This document shows positions 24,304-33,899 of a DNA stretch of 64,000 nucleotides, one piece after another; positions within the stretch are counted from its first letter, which is position 1; the number at the start of each line of letters is the position of its first letter. The notes beneath the pieces were generated by a model that did no database searches, was not told the origin of the DNA, and was given only the letters and a program-made list of their open reading frames with translations. The translations under genes were made by a program, and so were the position numbers. The stretch is from assembly GCA_946885735.1 (NCBI GenBank), contig CAMPGW010000005.1:1-64000 (forward strand). The letters are read 5' to 3'. The stretch comes from an uncultured Gammaproteobacteria bacterium (GTDB lineage: Bacteria; Pseudomonadota; Gammaproteobacteria; Xanthomonadales; Xanthomonadaceae).

Positions 24304-26588
24304 CAATGCTCCTTGCTCCCGCCTGTGCCGCCAGTCGAGGTCGGTGTCGCGGTCCGCAGCAAACGCAGACCGTTGAACACCACCAGCAAGCTGGCGCCCA
24401 TGTCGGCGAATACTGCCATCCACATGGTCGCGTGGCCCAGCACGGCGAGCACGAAGAACACCGCCTTCACGGCCAAGGCCAGATAGATGTTCTGCATCAG
24501 CACGCGGTAGGTGCGCCGCGACAGGTCGATCAGTTCCGGGATGCGCCGCAGATCATCGTTCATGATCACCACGTCGGCGGCTTCCATCGCGGTGTCGGTG
24601 CCGGCGCCGCCCATCGCAAAGCCAATGTCGGCCTGCGCCAAGGCGGGCGAGTCGTTGATGCCGTCCCCCGTCATGCCGGTTTGGCCATGGTCGAACTGCA
24701 GCGACTGGATGGCTTTGAGCTTGTCCTCGGGCAGCAAGTCGCCGCGGGCGTCGTCGATGCCGGCCTGCGTCGCGATGGCAAGCGCCGTGGCGGTGTTGTC
24801 GCCGGTCAGCATCACCGAGCGCACGCCTTGGGCATGCAAGGCAGTGAGCGCCTCGCGCGAGGTCGCCTTAATCGTGTCTGCCACCGCAAACAGTGCGAGT
24901 ACTTCCGTGGTCGAGGCGAGCAAGGTGACCGAGCGGCCTTGCCGTTCGTGCTCGGCCAGGCGCTCTTCCAGCGCGGCGCTGCATTGCTGCCGATCCTCGA
25001 TCAGGCGGTGGTTGCCCAGGACCAGCACCTCGCCCTCCACGCCGCCCTGGGTGCCGCGGCCGGGCAGGGCAGTGAAGTCTTTGATCGCACCGGACGCGGC
25101 AGGCAAGCCCGCCGCGATCGCCCGCGACACCGGATGGTCCGAATGCGCCGCGAGCAGAGCGGCCCGGCGCAGCACCTCGGCTTCAGGCAGCGTCGTGCTG
25201 CGCACCTCGGTGGCGACCAGGCTCGGCTTGCCTTCGGTGATCGTGCCGGTCTTGTCCAGCGCGATGACCTGCAGGTTGCGCGCGCCTTCCAGGTAAGCGC
25301 CGCCTTTGACAATGATGCCGCGCCGCGCGGCCGCGGCCAGGCCGCTGACCAGGGTCACCGGTGTGGCAATCACCAGTGCGCACGGGCAGGCGATAACCAG
25401 CAGCACCAAGGCCTTATAGATCGCTTGCCACCAGGTCAGGTGCAAGAGCCACGGCGCGAGCAGCGCGACGGCAATCGCGAGCAGGAACACGACCGGCGTG
25501 TAAACCGCGGCAAAGCGATCGACGAACTGCTGGGTCGGGGCGCGCGAGCCTTGCGCCTCTTCGACCGCGTGGATGATGCGCGCCAGGGTGGATTGGCTGG
25601 CGGGCGCGGTCACGCGCATCTCCAGCATGCTGGTTTCGTTGATGGTGCCGGCGAAGAGCGGATCGCCCGGGGCCTTGTCAACCGGAATGCTCTCGCCGGT
25701 GACCGGGGCCTGGTTGACCGCGCTGTTGCCGGTCGTCACCACGCCGTCGAGCGCGATGCGTGCGCCGGGGCGCACGCGCACGATCTGGTCGACTGCGACC
25801 CCTTGCGCGGGCACCTCCTGCCACGCGCCGTCGGCTTGCTGTACCTCGGCCGTGTCCGGCGCCAGGTCCAGCAAGCTCTTGATCGCATTGCGGGCGCGAT
25901 CGAGCGAGCGCGCCTCGATCAGCTCGGCGATGGCATACAGCGCCATCACCATCGCCGCTTCCGGCCATTGCCCGATCAGGAAGGCGCCGGTCACCGCCAC
26001 CGTCATCAGCGCGTTGATGTTGAAGCGGGCGCGCCGCAGCGCCGCCCAGCCCTTGCGGTAGGTCGACGCGCCCGCCAGCACGATCGCCGCCAGCGACAGC
26101 ACCATGCCCAGGCCGATGCCGGCGCTCAGACCCTTGGACGGCGCATAGAACTCGATCAGCTCGGCGCCGATCGCCAAAGCCAGGGCCGCACCCAAGCGCC
26201 ACTTGCTCTCGACCACGGGCGCGGCGTCGAAACCTTTCTCCAACGCGGCGAGCGGCTGCGCGTCGAAGCCTGCGTCGCGCAGCGCGGCGAGGGCGGCGGG
26301 CAGGGTGCTTTCGTCCGCGTCGATGCGCACCGTGCGCGCACCTAAGTTGAAGCTCAATCCCCGCACGCCGGACACCTTGGCCAAGGCCCGACGAATCTCG
26401 CTTTCCTCGGCGGCGCAATCCATGGTCGGCACCCGAAACAGCGCTGCGCTCGGGGCGGCATCCGGACCGGTCGGCGCCGCGTCCTGCGAGCCATGCGCGT
26501 GGGTGTGACCTGCGTGGCCGTGGCCCTTGTGGCCGTGATCGTGCGCGTGATCGTGGCCGGCGTGATCGCCATGGTCTCGGTCAGGCAT
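24303..26588 (-). CDS. P1B-type Zn2+/Cd2+/Pb2+-exporting ATPase
   Basis: Heavy-metal ATPase of 761 residues (ZntA/CadA type). The N-terminus is a His-rich metal-binding stretch (HAGHDHAHDHGHKGHGH) followed by one HMA domain whose site reads MDCAAEE, with a single Cys in place of the usual CxxC. Then come eight membrane helices, the phosphatase motif TGES, the transport motif ACPCALV in helix 6, the phosphorylation site ALDKTGT, and the hinge GDGINDSPAL. ATG at 26588 follows AAGGAG; it overlaps the CDF gene end. Placed in one transcript with czcD and czcCBA. Confidence 0.92.
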   Translation of the reverse strand: MPDRDHGDHAGHDHAHDHGHKGHGHAGHTHAHGSQDAAPTGPDAAPSAALFRVPTMDCAAEESEIRRALAKVSGVRGLSFNLGARTVRIDADESTLPAALAALRDAGFDAQPLAALEKGFDAAPVVESKWRLGAALALAIGAELIEFYAPSKGLSAGIGLGMVLSLAAIVLAGASTYRKGWAALRRARFNINALMTVAVTGAFLIGQWPEAAMVMALYAIAELIEARSLDRARNAIKSLLDLAPDTAEVQQADGAWQEVPAQGVAVDQIVRVRPGARIALDGVVTTGNSAVNQAPVTGESIPVDKAPGDPLFAGTINETSMLEMRVTAPASQSTLARIIHAVEEAQGSRAPTQQFVDRFAAVYTPVVFLLAIAVALLAPWLLHLTWWQAIYKALVLLVIACPCALVIATPVTLVSGLAAAARRGIIVKGGAYLEGARNLQVIALDKTGTITEGKPSLVATEVRSTTLPEAEVLRRAALLAAHSDHPVSRAIAAGLPAASGAIKDFTALPGRGTQGGVEGEVLVLGNHRLIEDRQQCSAALEERLAEHERQGRSVTLLASTTEVLALFAVADTIKATSREALTALHAQGVRSVMLTGDNTATALAIATQAGIDDARGDLLPEDKLKAIQSLQFDHGQTGMTGDGINDSPALAQADIGFAMGGAGTDTAMEAADVVIMNDDLRRIPELIDLSRRTYRVLMQNIYLALAVKAVFFVLAVLGHATMWMAVFADMGASLLVVFNGLRLLRTATPTSTGGTGGSKEH

Positions 26589-27477
26589 GCTGTTCTCCTT
26601 CGCCCGCATCGGCGCCTTCCACCTGCAAGGTGGCGTGTTCGATCCCGAAGCTTTCGTCTAGTGCCGCCAGCAGGGAGCGCCGCACCGACTCGGCGCTCTG
26701 CGCCGGGTCCGCGACGACCACGTGCGCAGTCAAGATCGGTTCCTTCGAGCCCAACGCCCAGATGTGCAGGTCGTGCACCGTCTGCACGCCGGGGTGCGCC
26801 AGCATCAGGTCGCGCACCGTATCAACGTTCAATCCATGCGGCGCGCCTTGCATCAGCACTTGGCCGGCCTCGCGCACCAAGGTCCAGGTGCGCGGCAAGA
26901 CCCACAGGCCGATCAGCACAGCGATGATCGGATCGGCCAGCGTCCAGTTCGTGGCCATGATGATCACGGCGCCGACGATGACGCCGAGCGAGCCGAGCAT
27001 GTCGGCCCACACTTCCAGGTACGCGCCCTTGACGTTGAGGCTCTCGCCGCTGCCGGCCTTGAGCAGGCGCATCGATATCAAGTTCACCGCCAGGCCGAGC
27101 GCGGCGATCACCAGCATGCCGGTGGAGGCGACCGGCGGCGGGGCCCGAAACCGCCCCACCGCCTCCCACAAGATGTAGCCGGCGACCAGGAACAGCATGC
27201 CGCCATTGATCAGCGCGCCAATCGCTTCCAGACGCGCGTAGCCGTAGGTGCGCTTGGCATCGGGCGGACGTCGACTCAGGCGCACGGCCACCAACGAGAT
27301 CGCCAGCGCGATCACGTCAGTGCCCATGTGCGCGGCATCGGACAGCAGCGCTAAGCTGTTGGTCATCAAGCCACCGACAACTTCCGCGACCAGGAAGACG
27401 GTGGTGAGCCCGAAGGCCCACCACAGCGGTCGTTCGTGCCGGATCGCGCCGGAGCCGTGGTCGTGGCCGCCGCCCAT
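26581..27477 (-). CDS. czcD: Cation diffusion facilitator, CzcD-like
   Basis: A 298-residue antiporter exporting Zn2+, Cd2+ or Co2+ from the cytoplasm in exchange for protons. Six helices are followed by a cytoplasmic CDF-dimerisation domain. Metal-site motifs are LLSDAAHMGTD in helix 2 and YLEVWADMLGS in helix 5, as in CzcD-type members; a short His-rich start (GGGHDHGSG) is typical. The start lies 1 bp after the stop of the PII-like gene, and the end overlaps the P-type ATPase, so it is inside the operon. Confidence 0.92.
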   Translation of the reverse strand: MGGGHDHGSGAIRHERPLWWAFGLTTVFLVAEVVGGLMTNSLALLSDAAHMGTDVIALAISLVAVRLSRRPPDAKRTYGYARLEAIGALINGGMLFLVAGYILWEAVGRFRAPPPVASTGMLVIAALGLAVNLISMRLLKAGSGESLNVKGAYLEVWADMLGSLGVIVGAVIIMATNWTLADPIIAVLIGLWVLPRTWTLVREAGQVLMQGAPHGLNVDTVRDLMLAHPGVQTVHDLHIWALGSKEPILTAHVVVADPAQSAESVRRSLLAALDESFGIEHATLQVEGADAGEGEQHA

Positions 27478-27478
27478 G

Positions 27479-27808
27479 CTAGGACCCCTTGCTCGGTTCG
27501 CCGATCATCAGGACCGTCTCGACGGGGCTGACGTACAGCCAGCCCGCGTCGGACTTGCCGGTGCGCCCCACGCGCTGGAAGATCTCCAGCGCCTTGGGCA
27601 GGTCGGCATCGTCGCAAAACAACTCCATCTGCATCTCGCTGATGACCTGGCCGCCAAACTCGACCGAGAACTGCTGTTCGCGGGCGTTGAGCGCCCGCAT
27701 CAGCCCCTTCACCTCGAACAGCGACAGCCGCTGGAACCCGGCGGCGGCCAGTTCGTGGATCAGGTCGGACACGCGATTGCGGTGGACGAAGGCTTTGATC
27801 TGCTTCAC
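27479..27808 (-). CDS. PII-like protein of the RND efflux operon
   Basis: A 109-residue protein from GTG at 27808, overlapping the czcA stop in GTGA. The pattern KQIKAFVHRNRVSDLIHEL, SLFEVKGLMRAL, ISEMQMELFCDDADL and the C-terminal WLYVSPVETVLMIG is that of small ferredoxin-like PII/CutA-type proteins that trail heavy-metal RND genes. A classic PII T-loop Tyr motif is not evident. Such proteins are proposed to sense ligand or metal state and modulate the pump; that role is inferred. Confidence 0.78.
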   Translation of the reverse strand: MKQIKAFVHRNRVSDLIHELAAAGFQRLSLFEVKGLMRALNAREQQFSVEFGGQVISEMQMELFCDDADLPKALEIFQRVGRTGKSDAGWLYVSPVETVLMIGEPSKGS

Positions 27809-30800
27809 GCGTTGTTCTCCTGGGCCTTGCGTTCGGCCCGGTTCTCCATCCATTCGTACAAGACCGGCAGCAAGATCAGCGTCAGCAAGGTCGAGCTGAT
27901 CAGGCCGCCCACCACCACGGTCGCCAAGGGGCGCTGCGTCTCGGCGCCCACGCCTTGCGACAACAACATCGGCACCAGGCCCAGCACCGCGACGCTGGCC
28001 GTCATCAGCACCGGACGAAGTCTCAGGGCGGTGCCCTGAATCACCGCCTCGCGCACCGACAGGCCCTTGTCGCGCAGTTCGTTGAGGAAGCTGACCAGCA
28101 CAATGCCGTTCAACATCGCCACGCCGAACACCGCGATAAACCCAATCGCCGAGGGCACCGACAGGTATTGGCCGGTGACGAACAACGCAACTAGACCGCC
28201 GATAGTGGCGAAGGGCACGTTGGCCAGGATCAGCGCCGCGTACTTGACCGAATTGAACGCGGTGTACAGCAGCACGAAGATGAAGAAGATCGTGACCGGC
28301 ACGATCAGTGCCAATTTCGCCAGCGCCCGCTGCTGGTTCTCAAAAGCGCCGCCCCATTCGATCCAGTAGCCCGCGGGCAACTTGACCTGCTGGTCGATGA
28401 CCCCTTGGGCTTCCTTCACGAAGCCGTCGATGTCGCGGCCGCGCACGTCCATCTGGATGACGGCGTAACGCTGCAGCTGCTCGCGGCGCACGAAGGAATA
28501 GCCTTCGGCCACGCTCACTTCAGCCACTTCCGACAAGGGCACGACCGCGCCGGTGGACGTGCGCAGCGGGATCTGCCGCAACGCCTGCACCGATCCGCGG
28601 GTTTGCCCGCTCAGGCGCACCGCGATGTCGAAGCGCTTGACCCCGTCCAGCAGCACGCTGACCGGCTCGCCGCCCAGGCCATTGCGCACGATGGTGAGCA
28701 CTTCCTCGGCGTTCATTCCGTGGCGCGCCAACTCCTGGCGATTGACCTGGATGCGGATCTGCGGCTTGCCCACGTTCGCTTCCAGCGACAGGTCGGCCAC
28801 GCCCGGCACCTTGGACAGCGCGGTCTTGAGCTGGCCGCTCAGCTGATCGAGCTGTTGCAGGTCTTCGCCGTAGAGTTTCAAGGCCAAGGTCGCGCGCACG
28901 CCGGAGATGAGCTCTTCCACGCGCATCTGGATCGGCTGGGTGTAGCCGGGTACCACGTTGGGCACGACCTGTTCCAGCGTCTCCTGCATGGCCTGTTCGA
29001 GGTCCTGGATATCGCGACCTGTCTTCCACTCGTCCTGCGGCTTGAGCGCGGTGTAGATCTCCATGTAGTTGACGTCCGCGGTCTCGCCTTTCTCCGCGCG
29101 CCCGATCATCGCCAGCGTCGTGTCCACTTCCGGAAAGCGCTTGAAAGCTTCCGCGATCGTGTTGCTGGTGCGGATCGACTCGTTGAGCGAGGTCGAGGGG
29201 ATGCCGGTGACGCGCCACATGATCGAGCCTTCCTGCAGCTGCGGCATGAATTCCTTGCCCAGGAACGGGAACAGCGCCAGGCTCGCCAGCAAGGCCGTGC
29301 CTGCCGAGATCACCACCACGCGCTTGCGCGCCAGTGCCTTGTCCAGCAACGGGCGGTAGCCGCGCTTGATGCGCGCCACCAGCCACGTGTCGCGCTCGGG
29401 CTTGGGCTTCAAGATCATCGAGGCCAGCACCGGGATGAGCGTGAGGCTCAGCAGCATGGAGCCGGCCATCGCGAAGGCGATGTTGAAGGCCATCGGCTTG
29501 AACATCTTGCCTTCCAGGCCCTGCAGCGAGAACAGCGGCAAGAACACCACGATGATGATGACAATCGCGAAGGTAATGGGGTTGGCCACTTCGCGGGCTG
29601 CTTCCAGCACCGCCGAAGTGCGGTCGACCTTTTCGCCGTGCTCCAGGCGCTCGGCCATGATGCGGAAGGCGTTTTCGACCATCACCACGGCACCGTCGAC
29701 CATCATGCCGATGCCGATCGCCAAACCCGCCAGCGACATCAGGTTGGCCGATAGCCCGACCTGGCCCATGCCGATAAAGGCAATGAGCATGGCCAGCGGC
29801 AAGGTCACGATCACGACCAGCGCCGAGCGCAGCTCGCCCAGGAACAAGAACAGGATCAGCGCCACCAGCAGCGAGCCTTCCACCAGCGCCCGCACCGCCG
29901 TGCCGACCGCCTTGTTGACCAGGTCCGTGCGCTCGTAGATCGGCTTGATCACCATGCCTTCGGGTAGCGCCTTGCGCACCACCTCCAGCTTGGTCTTGAG
30001 CGCTTCGACCACGTCCTTGGCGTTTTCGTTGATGCGCGCCAGGCCCATGCCCAGCACTACTTCCTGGCCGTCGCGGGTGACCGCGCCAAAGCGCGGCGCC
30101 GGTGCTTCCATGACCCGGGCGACATCACGCAGGTACACGGGCACACCGTGATCGGCCTTGAGCACGATCGCACCGATGTCCTCGACCGATTTGAGCAGGC
30201 CCAGGCCACGCACGAGGAACTGTTCTTGCCCCACGTCCATGACGTTACCGCCGACCTGGCCGTTGTTCGCCGGCAACGCGGCGATGACATCGGCAAAGCT
30301 TAGGCCGCGGGCGTACAGGCGCTGCGGATCGATGTGCACCTGGTATTCGCGCTCGCCGCCACCCCAGGAGGTGACATCGTCCACGCCGGGTGCCGTGCGC
30401 AGCACCAGCCGCACCGTCCACTCTTGCCAGGTGCGCAGGTCCATGTCGCTGACCTGCTGCTTGGTGACACCCGGAGCGCGTTCGACCGTGTACCAGAACA
30501 CCTGGCCCAGGCCGGAGGAGTTCGGGCCCATGCTCGGCTTGCCGTAACCTTCCGGCAGGCGATCGCCGATCTCCTGCAAGCGCTCGTTGACCAGCTGGCG
30601 CGCGAAGTAGATGTCCATGTCGTCTTCGAAGTACACCGAGACGTAGGACAGACCGAACAGGCTGACCGACCGGATCTCTTGCACCTTCGGCAGGCCGGCC
30701 AGCGCCGATTCCACCGGCGTGGTCAGCAGCTGCTCGACGTCCTCGGCCGCCAGGCCCGGGGATTCGGTGTAGATGTTGACCTGCGCGGGCGTGACGTCGG

Positions 30801-30918
30801 GGAAGGCATCGATGGGCACATTGCGCACCGCGCTGATCCCGAGGAAAGCGATCACCGCGAAGGCAATGAGGATGAGGAACTTGTAGCGCAGGGACAGTTC
30901 GACCAGGCCGTTCAACAT
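27805..30918 (-). CDS. czcA: Heavy-metal RND efflux pump, CzcA family
   Basis: Inner-membrane proton/cation antiporter of 1037 residues, the pump of a tripartite CBA system that moves metal to the outside. Twelve helices and two large periplasmic loops fit the HME-RND family. Helix 4 reads AIGIGMMVDGAVVMVEN; true Zn/Co/Cd CzcA pumps have Asp-Phe-Gly at its start, so this member looks closer to the poorly characterised HME5 group and its substrate is uncertain. Starts 30 bp after czcB and is coupled to the PII-like gene by a 4-bp overlap. Confidence 0.9.
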   Translation of the reverse strand: MLNGLVELSLRYKFLILIAFAVIAFLGISAVRNVPIDAFPDVTPAQVNIYTESPGLAAEDVEQLLTTPVESALAGLPKVQEIRSVSLFGLSYVSVYFEDDMDIYFARQLVNERLQEIGDRLPEGYGKPSMGPNSSGLGQVFWYTVERAPGVTKQQVSDMDLRTWQEWTVRLVLRTAPGVDDVTSWGGGEREYQVHIDPQRLYARGLSFADVIAALPANNGQVGGNVMDVGQEQFLVRGLGLLKSVEDIGAIVLKADHGVPVYLRDVARVMEAPAPRFGAVTRDGQEVVLGMGLARINENAKDVVEALKTKLEVVRKALPEGMVIKPIYERTDLVNKAVGTAVRALVEGSLLVALILFLFLGELRSALVVIVTLPLAMLIAFIGMGQVGLSANLMSLAGLAIGIGMMVDGAVVMVENAFRIMAERLEHGEKVDRTSAVLEAAREVANPITFAIVIIIVVFLPLFSLQGLEGKMFKPMAFNIAFAMAGSMLLSLTLIPVLASMILKPKPERDTWLVARIKRGYRPLLDKALARKRVVVISAGTALLASLALFPFLGKEFMPQLQEGSIMWRVTGIPSTSLNESIRTSNTIAEAFKRFPEVDTTLAMIGRAEKGETADVNYMEIYTALKPQDEWKTGRDIQDLEQAMQETLEQVVPNVVPGYTQPIQMRVEELISGVRATLALKLYGEDLQQLDQLSGQLKTALSKVPGVADLSLEANVGKPQIRIQVNRQELARHGMNAEEVLTIVRNGLGGEPVSVLLDGVKRFDIAVRLSGQTRGSVQALRQIPLRTSTGAVVPLSEVAEVSVAEGYSFVRREQLQRYAVIQMDVRGRDIDGFVKEAQGVIDQQVKLPAGYWIEWGGAFENQQRALAKLALIVPVTIFFIFVLLYTAFNSVKYAALILANVPFATIGGLVALFVTGQYLSVPSAIGFIAVFGVAMLNGIVLVSFLNELRDKGLSVREAVIQGTALRLRPVLMTASVAVLGLVPMLLSQGVGAETQRPLATVVVGGLISSTLLTLILLPVLYEWMENRAERKAQENNA

Positions 30919-30948
30919 GGCGTGACCTCCCTCACAGCGCGGAGGCGA

Positions 30949-32121
30949 TCAGTGGCCATGACCCTCTCCCAACTGTGCCTTGAGGATCTGCGACTTGACC
31001 GCGAAGGCGCCGGCGACCACGACCACATCGCCGGGCTTCAAGCCCTCGCGAATCACGGTGCGATCCCCAATGACTTCGCCCAGGCGCACGGTGACGGGCG
31101 CGAGCGCGCCCTTGTCATCGCGACGGAACACCACGGTCTCGCCTTCAATCTGCACGATGGCATCGGTGGGCACCGCCAGCGGCGTCATCGTTTGACCGGG
31201 CGCGGACGCGCCCGCGGCTTCGAAGAACACCTCGACGAAGTCGCCGCCATGCAGGCGGTCGTCGTCGTTGCGCACCTCGATCCGAACCGAGGCATTGCGC
31301 GTGGCATCCGAGGTGCGGTGCGCACTGCGTAGCACCTTGCCCGGCACGCGCCGGCCGCCGATCACCACCGTGGCCTGGCTGCCCGGGGCGATGCGCACTT
31401 CCATGCCCGAGGGCAACTTGGCATCCACCCACACAACCGATTCATCGACCAGGCGGAACAGCGTCTTGCCCGGCTCGATGCGCTCGCCGACCACGAACTC
31501 GTCTTCGGTGATGCGGCCGGCGTGGGGCGCGGTGAGGGTGAACTCGCCGTTGCTGCGGCCGGCCGCGGTGCCGGGCAGGCCGTAAGCGCGGGCGGTGGCG
31601 CGCGCACGTTCCACCGCGACTTGCGCCTCGGTGATGCGGCGACCGGAGACCGCTTCGCGTCCCAAGGCCGAGACCCGCGACCACTCCTGCTCGGCGATCT
31701 TGAGGTTCGCCTGGGCATCGGCGACCTCGACGCTGGACAGCGTGACGAGCGGCGCGCCCGCGCGCACTTCATCGCCCAGGCGCGCATGGCGACGCACCAC
31801 CAGCGATTCGACGCGCGGGGTGATCAGCGTGGTGCCGTAGGCGTTGTCGACGACTTCGCCCGGCGCCCGCAGGTCTTCGCTGAGCGTGGTGGGTTGCACC
31901 GCCGCCAGCACTATGCCGGCGGCCTTGAGCGCCGCCGCGTCCATCACGACGGCTTGCGCCGCGCCTTCTTCGTGTTCTTCGCCGCCTTCTTCGGCGTGTT
32001 CGCCTTCACCGGCGGCCGCCGCCTCGGGGGCGTCCTTGGAGCAGGCCGCCAGCGCCAGCGACAGCACGGTCGCGGCGAGCAGGGCGAGGGGAGTCTTCAC
32101 AGTCATGGTGTCGTTTCTCAT
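30949..32121 (-). CDS. czcB: RND efflux periplasmic adaptor, CzcB family
   Basis: Membrane fusion protein of 390 residues linking the RND pump to the outer-membrane channel. A lipoprotein signal (VLSLALAACSKD) is followed by an acidic/His stretch (EHAEEGGEEHEEG) that may bind metal, then barrel-sandwich halves, a helical hairpin (VADAQANLKIAEQEW) and beta-barrel domains; the C-terminus is EGHGH. ATG at 32121 has GGAAGG upstream and overlaps the czcC stop by 4 bp, better than the in-frame ATG at 32106. Confidence 0.88.
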   Translation of the reverse strand: MRNDTMTVKTPLALLAATVLSLALAACSKDAPEAAAAGEGEHAEEGGEEHEEGAAQAVVMDAAALKAAGIVLAAVQPTTLSEDLRAPGEVVDNAYGTTLITPRVESLVVRRHARLGDEVRAGAPLVTLSSVEVADAQANLKIAEQEWSRVSALGREAVSGRRITEAQVAVERARATARAYGLPGTAAGRSNGEFTLTAPHAGRITEDEFVVGERIEPGKTLFRLVDESVVWVDAKLPSGMEVRIAPGSQATVVIGGRRVPGKVLRSAHRTSDATRNASVRIEVRNDDDRLHGGDFVEVFFEAAGASAPGQTMTPLAVPTDAIVQIEGETVVFRRDDKGALAPVTVRLGEVIGDRTVIREGLKPGDVVVVAGAFAVKSQILKAQLGEGHGH

Positions 32122-33404
32122 GGCGTGCCTTCCAGTCCGGCCCAGCGCTCGAGCTGGCCAGTGGCGGCGAGGTAATCGGTAAAGCCGCGCCACAGGCGAG
32201 CTTCGAGCTCGGCGCCGGCCAATTCGGTATCCAGGGTCTGCTTGAGCTGCAGCAAGTAGTCGGCGGTGGACACATCGCCTTCGCGCCACAAACGCTCGAG
32301 CAGCTCGGCTCGGCGTGCGGTGTCCGTGCCCTTGCTCTTGCTCCAGCGTAGCCACGCGGCGTGCGCGGCGGCGTAGCTGCTGATCGCGCGACGCTGTTCG
32401 GCGGCCAGCACCAGCTGCACGCGGGCGGCTTCGGCTTCGGCCGCGGTCGCGTCGGCTTGCGCCGCGAGCAGTTCCGCGCGGTAGGAGTTGCGCACGAACA
32501 GCGGCACGCTCACCGACACGCCCACGACGTTGTCTTGCACCGGGCCGTAGTCCACGCGCCCACCGCGCACGCCCACCGTGGGATCGGCGATGCGATTGCG
32601 CTTGGCCACGTCGATCTCGGCCTGCGCCACCGCCGCCGCGGCTTGCGCCGCCTGCCACTCGGGCAATTGTTCGACTGCGACCGCGATCGCGTCAGGTTTG
32701 GGCAGCGCATTGCTGGGCAAGGCCAACGTGGTGGCTGCGGCGGGGTCGCCGCCCACGGCGCGGAACAGGCTCTCGGCCTCGGCCAGCTCGGCCAGCAGCT
32801 GCGATTGCTCAGCCTCGGCCTCGTCGCGCGCCAGCAGCGCCAAATCGCGCTCCAGGCCCGAGACATCGCCGGCGGTGAACTGCTTGTCGGCCAGGCCCGC
32901 AAAGCGCGTCACTAGCGCCAAGCGGCGTTCGCCAATGCGCACGCGCTCCTGGGCGGTGGTGAGCGCCGCCCAGCTGGAGAACCACTGCCGCGTGAAATCA
33001 CGCCGGCGAAGGTGCGCCTCGGCGCTGACTTGGTCGCGGCGCGCCGTGGCCGCGCCGGTGCGGGCCCGGCGCTTGCCGTTCACGTCCAACGTGAGCGAGA
33101 TGCCCGCAGTGGTGGTGCGATCGACGCCCTCGCGCTCGGCATCCAGGTCGATCTCTGGGTTGTAAAGCGGGCGGCGCGCCGCGTCGACGCGGGCATCGGC
33201 GGCGTCGAGCGTGGCCTCGGTTTGCTGGGACTGCGGATGCGCCTCCCAGGCCGCACGCAGCGCTTGCCGCACAGACGCGGGCGCCAAACCGACAGCAGGC
33301 GGGGTGGAAGTGGCCAACGCGGGGGTCGCGAGGCTGCAGAGCAGCCACGCCAAACACGTCAGCCGCCCGACTCGACCGAGTCGGGACAGATGAAAAACAA
33401 ACAT
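32118..33404 (-). CDS. czcC: Outer-membrane channel, CzcC/TolC-type
   Basis: OEP-family efflux channel of 428 residues with a signal peptide (TCLAWLLCSLATPALA). Two long coiled helical repeats carry the OEP marks AEREGVDRTTTAG, VGVSVSVPLF and STADYLLQLKQTL. As the outer-membrane partner of CzcBA it exports metal across the envelope. It precedes czcB with a 4-bp ATGA overlap, giving the usual C-B-A gene order. No regulator (czcRS or MerR type) lies upstream in the window. Confidence 0.9.
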   Translation of the reverse strand: MFVFHLSRLGRVGRLTCLAWLLCSLATPALATSTPPAVGLAPASVRQALRAAWEAHPQSQQTEATLDAADARVDAARRPLYNPEIDLDAEREGVDRTTTAGISLTLDVNGKRRARTGAATARRDQVSAEAHLRRRDFTRQWFSSWAALTTAQERVRIGERRLALVTRFAGLADKQFTAGDVSGLERDLALLARDEAEAEQSQLLAELAEAESLFRAVGGDPAAATTLALPSNALPKPDAIAVAVEQLPEWQAAQAAAAVAQAEIDVAKRNRIADPTVGVRGGRVDYGPVQDNVVGVSVSVPLFVRNSYRAELLAAQADATAAEAEAARVQLVLAAEQRRAISSYAAAHAAWLRWSKSKGTDTARRAELLERLWREGDVSTADYLLQLKQTLDTELAGAELEARLWRGFTDYLAATGQLERWAGLEGTP

Positions 33405-33468
33405 GCAAAGAATCCTCTAAGCGAGCGTCTTGCCGGTCGCGTTGCGCGCCGGAGCGAAAGGACGGGGC

Positions 33469-33843
33469 TTAGAGGATGGGTGGACGCAACTCTTGTACGG
33501 GTCGGACCGTGCGCACGCTCACCGTCACGAGGGGGAGTTCGGGGGCGCGAGCAAGGGCCATACGCGGCAAGACGTCGGGGACCAAAGTCGCCACGTGGTG
33601 GCAATGGCAGTCGACGCAGCCGCCGGCGGAGATCGGCTCGGGGGGACTGCCGTCATCGCCGGTGTCCACCGCCACGCTCGCGGACGCGTGCTCGGCCGGC
33701 GACAGGCCGGCGTCGCCGAAGTCGTGCGTGGCGCAGGCCGCCACAACGCCGACCTTCAGCAAAAACACCACCAGCACCAACGCAATCAGTCGCGTTGAGG
33801 CGCGCAGGCGGGTCAGCAGGGTCGTGGCGAGGCGGGGGGACAC
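33469..33843 (-). CDS. CzcI/CopL-like small secreted metal-binding protein
   Basis: A 124-residue protein from GTG at 33843, with an N-terminal hydrophobic helix (LIALVLVVFLLKVGVVAAC) and a downstream Cys/His cluster, CVDCHCHH. Small exported proteins of this layout lead czc and cop operons (CzcI, CopL-like) and are thought to bind metal or modulate induction. It lies 64 bp upstream of czcC on the same strand, so it is probably the first gene of the operon. TTGTGT and TAGACT elements about 17 bp apart precede the GTG closely, a possible promoter with a very short leader. The family call is by layout, not by a firm domain. Confidence 0.65.
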   Translation of the reverse strand: MSPRLATTLLTRLRASTRLIALVLVVFLLKVGVVAACATHDFGDAGLSPAEHASASVAVDTGDDGSPPEPISAGGCVDCHCHHVATLVPDVLPRMALARAPELPLVTVSVRTVRPVQELRPPIL

Positions 33844-33899
33844 GGGCGCTAGTCTATCGGCACCCGGCGGCGATACACAATTTCATTCAGGTCCGAGGC

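Noticed and set aside
24306..26345. Long plus-strand frame opposite the P-type ATPase
   Set aside because: Shadow of a gene with DKTGT, CPC and GDGIND motifs; no recognisable domain in the shadow.
28405..29754. Plus-strand frame opposite czcA
   Set aside because: Composition is His/Arg/Gln-rich shadow type and the czcA reading is continuous and conserved.
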